Counted from the first letter of the stretch, positions 1 through 8,508 are shown. The stretch is 64,000 bases of DNA from Rheinheimera mesophila (GCF_000986865.1 NZ_LAVS01000001.1:224767-288766), one strand, 5' to 3'. Numbers and translations: made by a program. Notes: generated by a model from the letters alone, not told the origin.

Positions 1-298
1 TCACCTGGTCTGTAAGTTGTTTCACTAGCGGATGCCAGGCTTCAGGCTCAAACAACACGCCCGAATATTTGTAACTACAGTGCGGCTCTCCCATCCACAC
101 CTGTTGCCTCGGAATAGGTACTGCTTTTCCAAAGATCTTTATTGCAGGTTGCTGCCAGTGAAGTTGCTGCGCCAATTGCTGATAACAGCCATCGGCCTGG
201 TGTTTTGACAACCAGTCTGGCCAAAACAACAGTTCTGCTTGGGGTAATGCAAAGTGTTGCAACGATCCATGGTTGTCGCTCTGGTGTGCTCGTGTCAA
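1..298 (-). CDS. AlkB-family 2OG-Fe(II) dioxygenase, partial (C-terminal part off window)
   Basis: The minus strand from a TTG at 298 reads open to the window edge, giving about 99 residues. The stretch contains PRQQVWMGE followed by YKYSG, which matches the substrate-loop region of AlkB/ALKBH2-type DNA repair dioxygenases (PR..xWYGD...Y.YSG). These enzymes oxidatively remove alkyl groups from DNA bases using Fe(II) and 2-oxoglutarate. The HxD...H iron site would lie beyond the window and cannot be checked. No in-frame ATG exists near the start. TTG at 298 is preceded by a purine-rich GAAGGTGG, so it is the best start. The gene is divergent from rlmG with only about 30 bases between them. Confidence 0.75.
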   Translation of the reverse strand, partial: MTRAHQSDNHGSLQHFALPQAELLFWPDWLSKHQADGCYQQLAQQLHWQQPAIKIFGKAVPIPRQQVWMGEPHCSYKYSGVLFEPEAWHPLVKQLTDQV

Positions 299-330
299 AA
301 TACCACCTTCTCTTCTTTTAGTTGAATGGC

Positions 331-1470
331 ATGAATACTATTTTTACCGTCGCTGACAAGCAACTGCGGTTGGACAGATTACCACTGGGGCAAAACAACC
401 GCAGTTTACAAGCCTGGGATGCAGCCGATGAGTTACTGCTGCAACAGGCTCTGCCGTTGCTCGCCGAACGCACTAACTTAAAGGTGGCAGTGATGCACGA
501 CTTGTTTGGCGCTTTGTCCTGTGCTTTGGGTGATTATCCGCACAGTCAGCACAACGATTCGGTAGTAAGCCAGCAAGCTACAGTGCACAACAGGCAACAA
601 AACGGCTTATCAGCAGACGCCGTCAATTTTCTCAGCAGTGTTACGGCTTTACCTGCAGACTTGGATCTGGTGCTGCTCAAAGTGCCCAATAACCATGGTT
701 ACCTGCGTTTTATGTTGCAACAGTTGAGCCGGGTCGTACGGCCCGACACCGTGGTTATTGCCGCCGCCAAAGCCAAAGACATCCATAAAAATTTATTAGC
801 TCTATTTGAGCAGGAATTAGGGCCAACCCGAGCGTCTCTCGCTGAGAAAAAATGCCGGACTATTCACTGTATACCCCGCGGTGGGGCCCGTGCTTTGACC
901 TACCCTATCCGTTGGCAGTTGCCAGAGCTACAGTTGACTCTGTTGAATCACGCCAATGTGTTTGCCAAAGAGCAACTGGACATAGGCGCACGTTTTCTGC
1001 TGGAACACCTACCAACAGTGGAAGCAGGTGCGGTAGTCGCGGACTTGGGGTGTGGTAATGGTGTACTTGGACTGGCCTTACTAAAACAACAGCCAGCCGC
1101 GAAACTGCTTTTTACCGACGACTCCTATATGGCTGTCGCCTCAGCACAAGAGTCACTGAGGCTGAATATGCCTGAACTATTAGCTCAGGCTGAGTTCAGA
1201 GTCGATGACTGCCTGGCCAGTCAGGCAGATCAGACGCTGGATTATGTGATTTGTAATCCGCCTTTTCATCAGCAGCAGGCGGTGACAGAACATATTGCAT
1301 GGCAGATGTTTAATGACGCCAAACGTTGCTTAAAGGCAGGTGGTAAGTTACGTATTGTCGCCAACCGGCATTTACCTTATTACGAAAAAATGACAGTACT
1401 GCTGGGTGGTTGCCGCCACATAGCCAGCAATAACAAATTTGTGATCCTCGAATCAACCAAAAGGAAATAA
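331..1470 (+). CDS. rlmG: 23S rRNA m2G1835 methyltransferase RlmG
   Basis: This is a SAM-dependent methyltransferase of the RlmG/RsmC family, which N2-methylates G1835 of 23S rRNA. The protein has the two-domain layout of the family: a degenerate N-terminal methyltransferase-like half, then a catalytic half with SAM motif DLGCGNGVLGL near residue 237 and the base-binding NPPF motif (CNPPFHQ) near residue 308. Length of about 379 residues matches E. coli RlmG. I chose ATG at 331; an in-frame TTG at 322 adds three residues. yajG starts two bases after the stop codon, so the two are probably co-transcribed. RsmC is the close alternative, but the N-terminal LQAWDAADELLLQ segment is RlmG-like. Confidence 0.88.
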   Translation: MNTIFTVADKQLRLDRLPLGQNNRSLQAWDAADELLLQQALPLLAERTNLKVAVMHDLFGALSCALGDYPHSQHNDSVVSQQATVHNRQQNGLSADAVNFLSSVTALPADLDLVLLKVPNNHGYLRFMLQQLSRVVRPDTVVIAAAKAKDIHKNLLALFEQELGPTRASLAEKKCRTIHCIPRGGARALTYPIRWQLPELQLTLLNHANVFAKEQLDIGARFLLEHLPTVEAGAVVADLGCGNGVLGLALLKQQPAAKLLFTDDSYMAVASAQESLRLNMPELLAQAEFRVDDCLASQADQTLDYVICNPPFHQQQAVTEHIAWQMFNDAKRCLKAGGKLRIVANRHLPYYEKMTVLLGGCRHIASNNKFVILESTKRK

Positions 1471-1472
1471 CT

Positions 1473-2051
1473 ATGACCGCTCTGATGCGTCCTTTTTTAC
1501 GTCCGGCTCTGGTAGCTTTCAGTTTGGCTCTCGCCGCCTGTAGCAGCACTTCATCGTCTTTTCTGGTCACCCCTCAGGTGTTCTGGAACCAGAGCAAAAC
1601 CCTGGCCGGTGCTGAGTTTGTGTTAACAGTAGTGGACCAGCGTCCTTCTGACCAAACCTTATTTCTGCGCAAAGGGACCTCTGTCACCAGTCTGCCCACT
1701 AGCAATAATCTGGCACAGCAACTGGAATCTACTTTGACAGATGCGTTTACGGCACAAGGTGCAAAACTAACCTCCAGCAGTGTCACCACCATGACAGTGC
1801 AAATCCTGAAATTATCTGCCGACGCCGATCAACGCACTGTAGAGCATCTGGTGAAAAATGATGTTGAACTGCGTATCGAAATCCAAAACCATAATGGCTC
1901 ATTCGATAAAGTGTATGCAGGAAAAAGTAGCTTCTCCGGTCCGTTTAAACTGGATAACGCTGCCGCAGAAGTAAAATTAAGGGTATTAACCGAACAAGTG
2001 CTGGCTGAATTGCTGAATGACAGCAGCTGGCACCCGTACGTAAAGGGTTAA
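1473..2051 (+). CDS. yajG: YajG-family lipoprotein
   Basis: A 192-residue protein beginning with a signal peptide and lipobox (LAAC, Cys about residue 22), then Ser/Thr-rich sequence. It is therefore predicted to be lipidated and anchored in the outer membrane or periplasmic face. Size and position upstream of ampG match E. coli yajG, whose biochemical role is not known. AAGGAA lies just upstream of the ATG. It sits between rlmG and the cyclophilin gene with gaps of 2-3 bases, so it belongs to an operon running to ampG. Confidence 0.8.
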   Translation: MTALMRPFLRPALVAFSLALAACSSTSSSFLVTPQVFWNQSKTLAGAEFVLTVVDQRPSDQTLFLRKGTSVTSLPTSNNLAQQLESTLTDAFTAQGAKLTSSSVTTMTVQILKLSADADQRTVEHLVKNDVELRIEIQNHNGSFDKVYAGKSSFSGPFKLDNAAAEVKLRVLTEQVLAELLNDSSWHPYVKG

Positions 2052-2054
2052 GTT

Positions 2055-2660
2055 ATGCGTCTGATCACTTTAGCTCTGCTTACACTGTTTTCACTCTCTG
2101 CCGTGGCTGCTGTTGATATGAAAAAGCCAACAGGTAAGTACGTGCAGCAAAACAACTTGTTTCCTAAAGTGAAGCTGGTGACTTCAGTAGGTGACATCCT
2201 GGTCGAATTGGACAGAACCAAAGCGCCGTTGGCTGTGAACAACTTCCTGAGTTACGTCAATATCAAAGCCTATGACAACACGGTATTCCACCGGCTGGAA
2301 CCGGAATTTGTGCTGCAAGGCGGCGGCTACAAAACGGATATGGCGGCGATAGAGGAGTTTCCGGCCGTGTTCAATGAGTCGGGCAATGGCGCCAAAAACC
2401 AGTTTGGCAGTATCGCCATGGCCAGGAATAATGATCCACACAGCGCCACGAGTCAGTTCTTCTTTAATCTGAACGATAACCCAAGTCTGGACCCGGGTAA
2501 AAACTGGGGCTACACAGTCTTCGGTCAAGTTCAGGATGGCTTTGAAGTGCTGGAGAAAATAAAGCTGCTGGAAACCCATACCGACGAAAAAACGGGTTGG
2601 CAAAATGTACCTAAGCAGCCCATCATCTTAAAACAGGTGATTTTACAGCCAGAACAATAA
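2055..2660 (+). CDS. Periplasmic peptidyl-prolyl cis-trans isomerase, cyclophilin type
   Basis: A 201-residue cyclophilin with an N-terminal signal peptide (hydrophobic stretch to about residue 20, AVAA). The catalytic core shows FHRLEPEFVLQGGGY, including the catalytic Arg of the FHR motif, and later SQFFFNLNDN and the Gly-rich WGYTVFGQV strand. Cyclophilins catalyse prolyl bond isomerisation during protein folding. The signal peptide points to export, as for PpiA, but orthology to ppiA or ppiB is not settled by reading alone. The gene starts 3 bases after yajG. Confidence 0.88.
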   Translation: MRLITLALLTLFSLSAVAAVDMKKPTGKYVQQNNLFPKVKLVTSVGDILVELDRTKAPLAVNNFLSYVNIKAYDNTVFHRLEPEFVLQGGGYKTDMAAIEEFPAVFNESGNGAKNQFGSIAMARNNDPHSATSQFFFNLNDNPSLDPGKNWGYTVFGQVQDGFEVLEKIKLLETHTDEKTGWQNVPKQPIILKQVILQPEQ

Positions 2661-2727
2661 AGCCTGACTATACTTGCTCTGAGCGCACAGAGCTGGCGCG
2701 GTGCCAGCTCTGACAGGGATCAGACCT

Positions 2728-3048
2728 ATGTTAGAGCCCTTTATTGAACAAAAATCACGTCAGTTGATTTTTTACCTATCCCGCTTCCTGCGTGGCCATT
2801 TACCTCACAGGGAACTGCATTTGTTTGTTTGGGATACGCTGGAAGAGTGGTCGCAGCTACGGGTGAAAAGCTGGCGTCCTGAAACCTTGCGCGAGCAGGT
2901 GTTCTGGTATTTGCTGTATCAAATTGAATACTGGTCCGAACCTGAACTGAAACAAAATGCTCATATACGCCGCGAATTGCGCTATTGTCTGAGCTTTTTG
3001 CATGGCTACGGCCAGTTGCCTTGTCATTGTGTCGGTGTAAGACCTTGA
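2728..3048 (+). CDS. Conserved hypothetical protein
   Basis: About 106 residues from ATG 2728; a GTG at 2701 in frame would add nine. An AGGGA sequence precedes the ATG. The protein is rich in Trp, Leu, Arg and Glu, has no signal peptide or membrane segment, and looks helical. It ends with a Cys-His-Cys cluster (LPCHCVGV) of unknown meaning. I do not recognise a family. It lies between the cyclophilin gene and ampG in the same orientation, with short gaps, so co-transcription is likely. Confidence 0.65.
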   Translation: MLEPFIEQKSRQLIFYLSRFLRGHLPHRELHLFVWDTLEEWSQLRVKSWRPETLREQVFWYLLYQIEYWSEPELKQNAHIRRELRYCLSFLHGYGQLPCHCVGVRP

Positions 3049-3078
3049 TCTAATTTATTGAAGCTGTAAGCTGGTTTC

Positions 3079-4425
3079 ATGTTTTTTTCACGGACTGCTG
3101 TCTTGTCTGCTATTGCTGCCTTGTTCTCTTCCTTAAAAATTTACTGTCAGCGCCGGGTGTTAACCATTTTTATTCTGGGTTTTTCCGGTGGTTTACCTTT
3201 GATGCTGGTGTTTGGAGTTTTATCTTTCTGGCTCAGGGAAGCCGGAGTTTCACGTGAACAAATTGGCTACTTCAGCTGGGTGATTATGGTTTATGCCATC
3301 AAATTTATCTGGTCACCACTGATTGACCATTTCAGCCTGCCTGGTCTGAAACACTGGCTTGGCAGACGACGTAGCTGGCTGATGCTGTCGCAAAGCCTGA
3401 TTATACTGGCGGTCATTTTGATGGCCAGCCTGGACCCACAAACAGAATTGCAATGGATGGCTTTGTGCGCTGTTTTGCTTGCTATTGCCTCAGCAACTCA
3501 GGACATTACGATAGATGCTTACCGAATTGAAGCGGCACCAGAGCGTTTGCAAGCCGCGCTGGCAGCCGCCTATCTAGCAGGTTACCGGCTGGCGATGATC
3601 TTTTCTTCAGCCGGTACTTTGTGGATTGCGGCTTTATTCAGTGGCGAAAACACGGGCTACGATCTTCAGGCCTGGCAATCGACTTATCTGGTGATGGCTG
3701 CCTGTATGGCTCTGGGTTTGCTGACGACTTTGCTGTCTCCAGAACCTGTTGCTGAATCTCAGATAGCCCAAACCGGGAGCGAAAACTCAATCCAGCACAA
3801 GCTGCTCAATTGGCTGAAAGTGGCGATTATAGGCCCTTTTATCGATTTTTTTAGCCGCCATGGTTTGAATGCAGTGTTGATTTTAACTTTAATCGCCTGT
3901 TATCGCGTCTCTGATGTAGTGATGGGAGTGATGGCCAATGTGTTTTATGTCGACATGGGATTTACCAAAGAGGAAGTGGCCAGTGTATCGAAGATATTCG
4001 GCGTCCTGATGACTTTGCTCGGCGCAGCAGTGGGAGGCTTACTGATCAACAGCTTTGGCACCTTACGAATATTATTGCTGGGAGCTTTGCTTAGTGCATG
4101 TACCAATTTGCTTTATTGTTATCTGAGTACCCAAGGACACAACATTCCGTTGTTAATCGCAGTGATCTCTGCAGACAACTTAAGTGCAGGCATAGCAACC
4201 AGCGCCTTTATTGCTTATCTGTCGTCATTGGTCAATTTGGCTTTTACCGCAACCCAATACGCACTCTTTAGTTCCCTGATGCTGTTATTACCTAAATTCC
4301 TTGGTGGATTTTCCGGAGGTTGGGTTGAAGTGATGGACTATCAGGCCTTTTTTGTTATGACAGCGCTGATGGGCCTGCCCGCTATTGTGCTTTGTGTGGT
4401 TCTGATAAAAAAAACGCCGCAATGA
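3079..4425 (+). CDS. ampG: AmpG muropeptide permease
   Basis: A 448-residue major-facilitator-superfamily protein with about 12-14 hydrophobic segments. The beginning of the transporter (GFSGGLPLMLVFGVLSFWL) and the following W.PLID...LP...GRRRSWL block are typical of AmpG, the inner-membrane importer of GlcNAc-anhydroMurNAc-peptides for murein recycling. Gene order yajG-...-ampG repeats that of E. coli, with two extra genes inserted. The stop codon lies in the loop of a strong terminator. mrcB and mpl elsewhere in this window serve the same murein economy. Confidence 0.9.
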   Translation: MFFSRTAVLSAIAALFSSLKIYCQRRVLTIFILGFSGGLPLMLVFGVLSFWLREAGVSREQIGYFSWVIMVYAIKFIWSPLIDHFSLPGLKHWLGRRRSWLMLSQSLIILAVILMASLDPQTELQWMALCAVLLAIASATQDITIDAYRIEAAPERLQAALAAAYLAGYRLAMIFSSAGTLWIAALFSGENTGYDLQAWQSTYLVMAACMALGLLTTLLSPEPVAESQIAQTGSENSIQHKLLNWLKVAIIGPFIDFFSRHGLNAVLILTLIACYRVSDVVMGVMANVFYVDMGFTKEEVASVSKIFGVLMTLLGAAVGGLLINSFGTLRILLLGALLSACTNLLYCYLSTQGHNIPLLIAVISADNLSAGIATSAFIAYLSSLVNLAFTATQYALFSSLMLLLPKFLGGFSGGWVEVMDYQAFFVMTALMGLPAIVLCVVLIKKTPQ

Positions 4426-4438
4426 TGCGGCGTTTTTT
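4409..4438 (+). terminator. Rho-independent terminator of ampG containing its stop codon
   Basis: A perfect stem of AAAAAACGCCGC with GCGGCGTTTTTT encloses the six-base loop AATGAT. The ampG stop codon TGA (4423-4425) is inside the loop. The A-run on the left makes it functional in the reverse direction too, so it also separates the minus-strand XRE gene. Confidence 0.93.
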
Positions 4439-4453
4439 CCGGATGGAAGCAAC

Positions 4454-4699
4454 TTAAGCTTCAGTTAACACTTGCTTTAATCCATCCATAGGATCAATAG
4501 CTAAAGCCTGACAATAACGAACATATTCAACCACATCAAGACGACGTTCCTGGTTTTCCACCTTACCAATAAAGGAATGTGGAGTGCCCAAAATTTCAGA
4601 CAGACTACGCATGGTGTGGCCTTTCTCCTGGCGCTGGCGCTTCAGCCATACACACAATCTTTTATTCTCATCTGAAATAACGCTTTTAGTACCTTTCAT
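4454..4699 (-). CDS. Small XRE-family helix-turn-helix regulator
   Basis: An 81-residue DNA-binding protein. The region about 20-60 (LKRQRQEKGHTMRSLSEILG, then SFIGKVENQERRLDV) is a Cro/C1-type HTH, with the recognition helix preceding the conserved KVENQERRLDV segment. It is essentially only the HTH domain, and no effector or toxin gene is adjacent. GGGAGAA lies nine bases before the ATG. It is convergent with ampG and stands alone upstream of a gene-poor stretch. The role may be a solitary repressor; targets are not visible. Confidence 0.8.
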   Translation of the reverse strand: MKGTKSVISDENKRLCVWLKRQRQEKGHTMRSLSEILGTPHSFIGKVENQERRLDVVEYVRYCQALAIDPMDGLKQVLTEA

Positions 4700-4712
4700 T
4701 TGTTGTTCTCCC

Positions 4713-4726
4713 GGCGTGCGAACGCC
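4713..4726. other. Small hairpin upstream of the XRE gene
   Basis: GGCGT-gcga-ACGCC forms a five-base-pair stem in the leader of the XRE gene, just 5' of its Shine-Dalgarno. It could be the operator or leader structure of this regulator. No functional evidence is visible. Confidence 0.3.
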
Positions 4727-5005
4727 TTTTGTTTACGACTTAAACTTCCTGCCAAAAAATCCAAAAGCTTAGGGAATGTCCCAATAAGCAAAAAAAGCAT
4801 TTCATTAAACCATAGCTTGTTCAGAGCGTACAGTTGTGCGGCTGAAAAAGTAGCCACTTCGAGCCTGTATTTGTCGATTCATCGAAATGCAGCAATTACA
4901 GGAACGAACAGTTTTGCTTACAGTACAGCAATGAATGCAAGTCTGTTGCAATCATGTTTCCACAACAGGTCTGACTGCCGGCTGAACAAAATGACCAGAG
5001 CACAA
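4727..5005. other. Intergenic region with no gene seen
   Basis: Between the XRE gene and the erpA terminator I find no convincing coding sequence. Short open frames here lack good start contexts or family features. The region must hold the XRE promoter, but no clear -35/-10 pair stands out. Confidence 0.4.
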
Positions 5006-5041
5006 AAACTAAAAAGGCCTCTGCAGTGCAGAAGCCTTTTT
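5006..5041 (-). terminator. Terminator of erpA
   Basis: AAAAAGGC-c-TCTGCA-g-TGCAGA-a-GCCTTTTT forms a long stem with one internal mismatch pair. Read on the minus strand it follows the erpA stop and ends in a T-run (CCTTTTTAGTTTTT). Confidence 0.9.
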
Positions 5042-5065
5042 ATAACGGGATGAATTGCAGGAGTA

Positions 5066-5407
5066 TTAGACGGAAAAGCTCGAACCACAACCACAGGTTG
5101 TGGTTGCATTGGGGTTTTGCACGACAAAACGGCTGCCTTGTAGGCCGTCTGTGTAATCAACCACACCACCGACCAGATACTGCAAGCTCATCGGATCAAC
5201 CACCATGACCACGCCATTTTTTTCGACAACCAAATCACCTTCATTTACTTTTTCATCAAAAGTAAAACCGTATTGGAAGCCTGAACAGCCGCCACCTGTG
5301 ATGTAAACCCGCAGTTTTAACTCAGGGTTTTCCTCTTCGGTAACCAGGGCCAATACTTTATTGGCTGCGGCGTCTGTAAACTGAATTGGAAGCTGTAACT
5401 CTGACAT
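5066..5407 (-). CDS. erpA: Iron-sulfur cluster insertion protein ErpA
   Basis: A 113-residue A-type Fe-S carrier. The three cluster-binding cysteines are at about residues 41 ([10 protein letters not shown]), 105 and 107 (TTCGCGSSF), the same spacing as E. coli ErpA (42, 106, 108). ErpA passes Fe-S clusters to apoproteins, notably IspG/IspH of isoprenoid synthesis. GGAGGACAC precedes the ATG. The neighbourhood with a ClC gene and hemL is a conserved gammaproteobacterial arrangement. Downstream is its own terminator. Confidence 0.95.
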   Translation of the reverse strand: MSELQLPIQFTDAAANKVLALVTEEENPELKLRVYITGGGCSGFQYGFTFDEKVNEGDLVVEKNGVVMVVDPMSLQYLVGGVVDYTDGLQGSRFVVQNPNATTTCGCGSSFSV

Positions 5408-5454
5408 GTGTCCTCCGGTATAACTGGGCGCGGATTATCTAATACCTGACTAAT

Positions 5455-6189
5455 TTATTCAAGTATTTCGCCGGGCTGTTCTGTTGGCCAGAAAAAGCTC
5501 TTGTCCACTTTGGCTGACTTGGCAGAGCGGGCTGCGGCAACCTTTAGCGCCACATCAATCTTTTCAGGTTTAAAGGCTTCAGGCAGCGAGAACTCGCCTT
5601 CAATGATCTGAAAATATTTAAAGCTGAAGGCCTTATCGCTTTTACTAAACCCGGCTAACTGCAGCAAATCGACTGTATTGCGTTTGTCGCCGACAAAACC
5701 ATGAAGTTTCAAATCAACAGTGCCCTTGGCAAAGTTGCGTTGTTTATCTTGCTGAATCAACACCAGGTTAAATCTGAATTTATCGGCTGCCGTACCCGGA
5801 CTAATACTGAAACTATCAATAATCAGACTGTCGGCCTGCAGCTCGGGGGAGATAATACGCTGATAAAATGCTAAATCCTTACGGGTATCAAATAGCTTTT
5901 GCTGCTCGGCTTTTAACTCCTGCTGGATCAACTGTCCTGCGCTTTTTTCTACCGCCAGTTCAGCCGTCAGATAGTCATTTTGTTTGAGCTGCTCGTTCAG
6001 ACTGGCGGTCAGACTATCGGTTTTTTTCTGGCTTTCTTCCAGTTTTAACGACAACAGATTTACCTGCTGTACATAATAGTAATTACCAACTATCTGTCCG
6101 GCCAAAGCCGCCAGCCCCATCAGACCTGCACTTAACAACACTTGTCTCCAACTCCCTTTGAGCCAGAGCAAAAACTTCATACGATTCAT
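5455..6189 (-). CDS. Membrane-anchored coiled-coil protein, DUF6776-like
   Basis: About 244 residues from ATG 6189 (in-frame TTG at 6201 and ATG at 6180 are alternatives). One N-terminal transmembrane helix (about 20-35, VLLSAGLMGLAALAGQIVG) is followed by a coiled coil (about 45-110) rich in Leu, Glu, Lys and Gln, then a beta-rich C-terminal domain (about 125-240). This matches the layout of proteins annotated DUF6776 upstream or downstream of erpA in related bacteria; that family name is from memory. Function is unknown. It reads toward erpA with a 47-base gap. Confidence 0.72.
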   Translation of the reverse strand: MNRMKFLLWLKGSWRQVLLSAGLMGLAALAGQIVGNYYYVQQVNLLSLKLEESQKKTDSLTASLNEQLKQNDYLTAELAVEKSAGQLIQQELKAEQQKLFDTRKDLAFYQRIISPELQADSLIIDSFSISPGTAADKFRFNLVLIQQDKQRNFAKGTVDLKLHGFVGDKRNTVDLLQLAGFSKSDKAFSFKYFQIIEGEFSLPEAFKPEKIDVALKVAAARSAKSAKVDKSFFWPTEQPGEILE

Positions 6190-6244
6190 CAATCTACTCA
6201 ATTAGTGATACCCGAAATGCCAGAACTTCAATTCGCGTGGGTAT

Positions 6245-7987
6245 ATGTTACACTTTACCCATCCGGGACTCAGACACTATAGCATGTTACTACCAGCGGA
6301 CTGGCAAGCAAAATTACGACTTCGGTTAGCTTTCCCTCTTACGTCAGTACAATTATGCCTGCTGGCCATAGTGGCTGGTTTACTTGCCGCTTTGATCATT
6401 CTGCTGTTTCGTCTGACTATTATTGGCATCCAAAGTTTCTTTTTGGAACGTACCGACGACTTTTCGGGGATAGCAGAAGGCTATCGCTGGACTTTGCCCT
6501 TTATTGCAGCCGGACTGATCAGCATCATGGCGATGTTAGTCGGACTGAGTCATTACCGTATGGGCATCTCTTATGTGATCCACCGCATTAAAACTCGCTA
6601 CGGAGTTATGCCGTTCTGGAATACTTTCAATCAGTTTTTTGGCGGCATCATAGCGCTAAGCAGCGGTTTCTCCGTTGGCCGTGAGGGTCCTTCGGTACAT
6701 TTGGGCGCTTTTGGCGCAGGATTACTGGGACAATATTTACACCTGCCTTACAACAGTATTCGTATTCTGGCAGGCTGTGGTATCGCCGCCGCCATTTCTG
6801 CGTCTTTTAACACCCCGCTGGCCGCGGTCATTTTTGTGATGGAAGTGGTATTGCGGGAGTATCGGATTCATGTCTTTGTGCCTGTGATGCTGGCGTCCGT
6901 GGTTGGAGCGCTACTAACCCGGGGGGTCTTTGGTATGGGCAACGACTTGGCGGCACTGAAGATTATCTCCATCAGTGGCTGGCATCTGCCTTATCTGGTG
7001 CTGTGCGGTATCGCCATAGGCGCCGGCGCTTATGTCTTTAACCAAAGTATCTGGCGCATTTTAAAATGGTTTCAGAAATGGCATCTGGCGCTCAAGTTGT
7101 TGTTAGCTGCCAGTATTACTGCGGCTATAGGTCATGTAGTGCCTCAGGCGATGGGAGCTGAGACAGGTGCTATTTTTTATGCCGTGACAGCCTCTAATGA
7201 ATTTTGGTTATTACTTACCATTCTACTGGCCAAGTTTGTGTTAACAGTGGTAGCCGTAGGGCTTGCGGTCCCCGGAGGAGTGGTAGGTCCCATTTTTGGT
7301 ATAGGCATTGTAGCCGGAACTTTATTGGCTTTTTTACCGGTAGTTGTGTCAGGAGAGGCCAGTTTATCCGGCACCTATGCCACTTTGGGTATGGCTGGTT
7401 TTATGGCTGCGACTTTACACGCGCCTCTGGCCGCCCTGGTGGCAGTGATGGAGCTGTCCTACAATCCGGATATCATAGTGCCCGCCATGCTGGTGATTAC
7501 CTGCGCTTATGTCACCACAGTGCAGCTATTTAAAAACAAATCGATTTTTGTACTGCAACTGGAGTTGCAACAATTGCCCTACAAACTGGCGCCTGCAGAT
7601 GATGTGCTGCAAAAAGTCGGCGTGCTGGCTATGCTGGATAAAGAGTATCTGCTGCTCTCAGCGTCGGAGGAGGATAAAATTGACACCCTCCTGGCCGACA
7701 AACCAGCTCATCAATTACTGCTGCAGAAAACAGATGATCCAGAGCAGCCTTTCCTGTTGATTGATTACGATTTGGAAGCGTCAATGACAGGACAGGCCAC
7801 CCTGTTACGTCAGCCACTGCAGGGGTTAAGTCATCAGGCTACGATGGCGGAAGTGCATACGCTGCTGGATGAACAAAAAGCCGGAGTCGTGTACATTTAC
7901 GATCCACAACAGCCAGAGCAAGTATTGGGCCTGATCCGTTGGGAACAGGTTCGTGCTCTTTTAACTAAGCAGAACAATTTAATCTGA
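6245..7987 (+). CDS. ClC-family chloride channel/transporter
   Basis: A 580-residue ClC protein: a membrane domain (to about residue 430) with the central motif GREGPSVHLG near 145 that carries the gating glutamate, then a cytoplasmic tail of about 150 residues that resembles a weak CBS pair. The usual first motif GSGIP is replaced by RMGIS and the GxFxP motif by GGVVGP. The proton-glutamate position of E. coli ClcA (E203) appears to be Val here (FVMEVVL against FIIEEM), which favours a channel over an H+/Cl- antiporter; this is inference from a hand alignment. The stop overlaps the hemJ start by one base. Confidence 0.88.
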   Translation: MLHFTHPGLRHYSMLLPADWQAKLRLRLAFPLTSVQLCLLAIVAGLLAALIILLFRLTIIGIQSFFLERTDDFSGIAEGYRWTLPFIAAGLISIMAMLVGLSHYRMGISYVIHRIKTRYGVMPFWNTFNQFFGGIIALSSGFSVGREGPSVHLGAFGAGLLGQYLHLPYNSIRILAGCGIAAAISASFNTPLAAVIFVMEVVLREYRIHVFVPVMLASVVGALLTRGVFGMGNDLAALKIISISGWHLPYLVLCGIAIGAGAYVFNQSIWRILKWFQKWHLALKLLLAASITAAIGHVVPQAMGAETGAIFYAVTASNEFWLLLTILLAKFVLTVVAVGLAVPGGVVGPIFGIGIVAGTLLAFLPVVVSGEASLSGTYATLGMAGFMAATLHAPLAALVAVMELSYNPDIIVPAMLVITCAYVTTVQLFKNKSIFVLQLELQQLPYKLAPADDVLQKVGVLAMLDKEYLLLSASEEDKIDTLLADKPAHQLLLQKTDDPEQPFLLIDYDLEASMTGQATLLRQPLQGLSHQATMAEVHTLLDEQKAGVVYIYDPQQPEQVLGLIRWEQVRALLTKQNNLI

Positions 7988-8418
7988 TGAATACAGTACT
8001 GATTATTAAAGCCTTACATGTCAGTTTTATGGTGGCCTGGTTCGCAGGTCTATTTTACCTGCCCCGCTTGTTCGTCTACCACGCTGACAACAAAGATCCG
8101 GCTGTCGATGTCCAGTTTAAAGTGATGGAGAGGCGCTTACTGTACTTCGTCAGCCCTTTTGCCCTACTGACATTGGTATTTGGTGTCTGGCTGATTTATC
8201 TGTATGGTGCTACCTGGTTTGCCGCAAGCAGTTGGCTGCATTACAAGTTAGCACTGGTTAGTCTGCTGTATGTTTATCACGGCTATTGTTTTAAGCTGTT
8301 AAACGACTTTAAGCTGGGGAAAAACAGCAAAAGTAGTAAGTTTTATCGCTTTTTCAATGAGTTTCCTGTGCTGCTGCTATTCGCTATTGTTTTTCTGGCG
8401 ATTTTAAAGCCGCTGTAG
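7987..8418 (+). CDS. hemJ: Protoporphyrinogen IX oxidase HemJ
   Basis: A 143-residue membrane protein with four hydrophobic helices. The first helix has KALHVSFMVAWFAGLFYLPR, a signature of the HemJ (UPF0093) family, with a conserved His (about residue 11) and RLFVYH shortly after. A Lys/His pair in the third helix (HYKLAL, YHGYC) is also family-typical. HemJ oxidises protoporphyrinogen IX to protoporphyrin IX in haem synthesis. The start codon overlaps the ClC stop (TGATG), so the two are translationally coupled. hemL of the same pathway lies 1.2 kb downstream. Confidence 0.88.
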   Translation: MNTVLIIKALHVSFMVAWFAGLFYLPRLFVYHADNKDPAVDVQFKVMERRLLYFVSPFALLTLVFGVWLIYLYGATWFAASSWLHYKLALVSLLYVYHGYCFKLLNDFKLGKNSKSSKFYRFFNEFPVLLLFAIVFLAILKPL

Positions 8419-8450
8419 GCTGATTTAAAGCACCTTATTTGCTATCATGT

Positions 8451-8477
8451 GCGCCGACTTTCAGCCAGTTTCGGCGC
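8451..8477 (+). other. Leader hairpin upstream of pyrB
   Basis: GCGCCGA at 8451-8457 pairs perfectly with TCGGCGC at 8471-8477 across a 13-base loop. A run of C follows, not T, so it is not a simple terminator. No leader peptide of the E. coli pyrBI type was found in the 90 bases before pyrB. Confidence 0.45.
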
Positions 8478-8508
8478 CCCCGCAACCTCTAGCAGATGAG
8501 CACCCAGT

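Noticed and set aside
2184..2603. Long minus-strand open frame within the cyclophilin gene
   Set aside because: It is antisense to a well-supported gene, and its product has no family features.
4454..4699. Antitoxin of a toxin-antitoxin pair
   Set aside because: No toxin-sized frame is adjacent; ampG is convergent and the upstream region is empty.
8419..8508. Pyrimidine attenuator with leader peptide before pyrB
   Set aside because: There is a hairpin but no T-run after it and no leader frame with UUU-rich pausing sequence as in E. coli.
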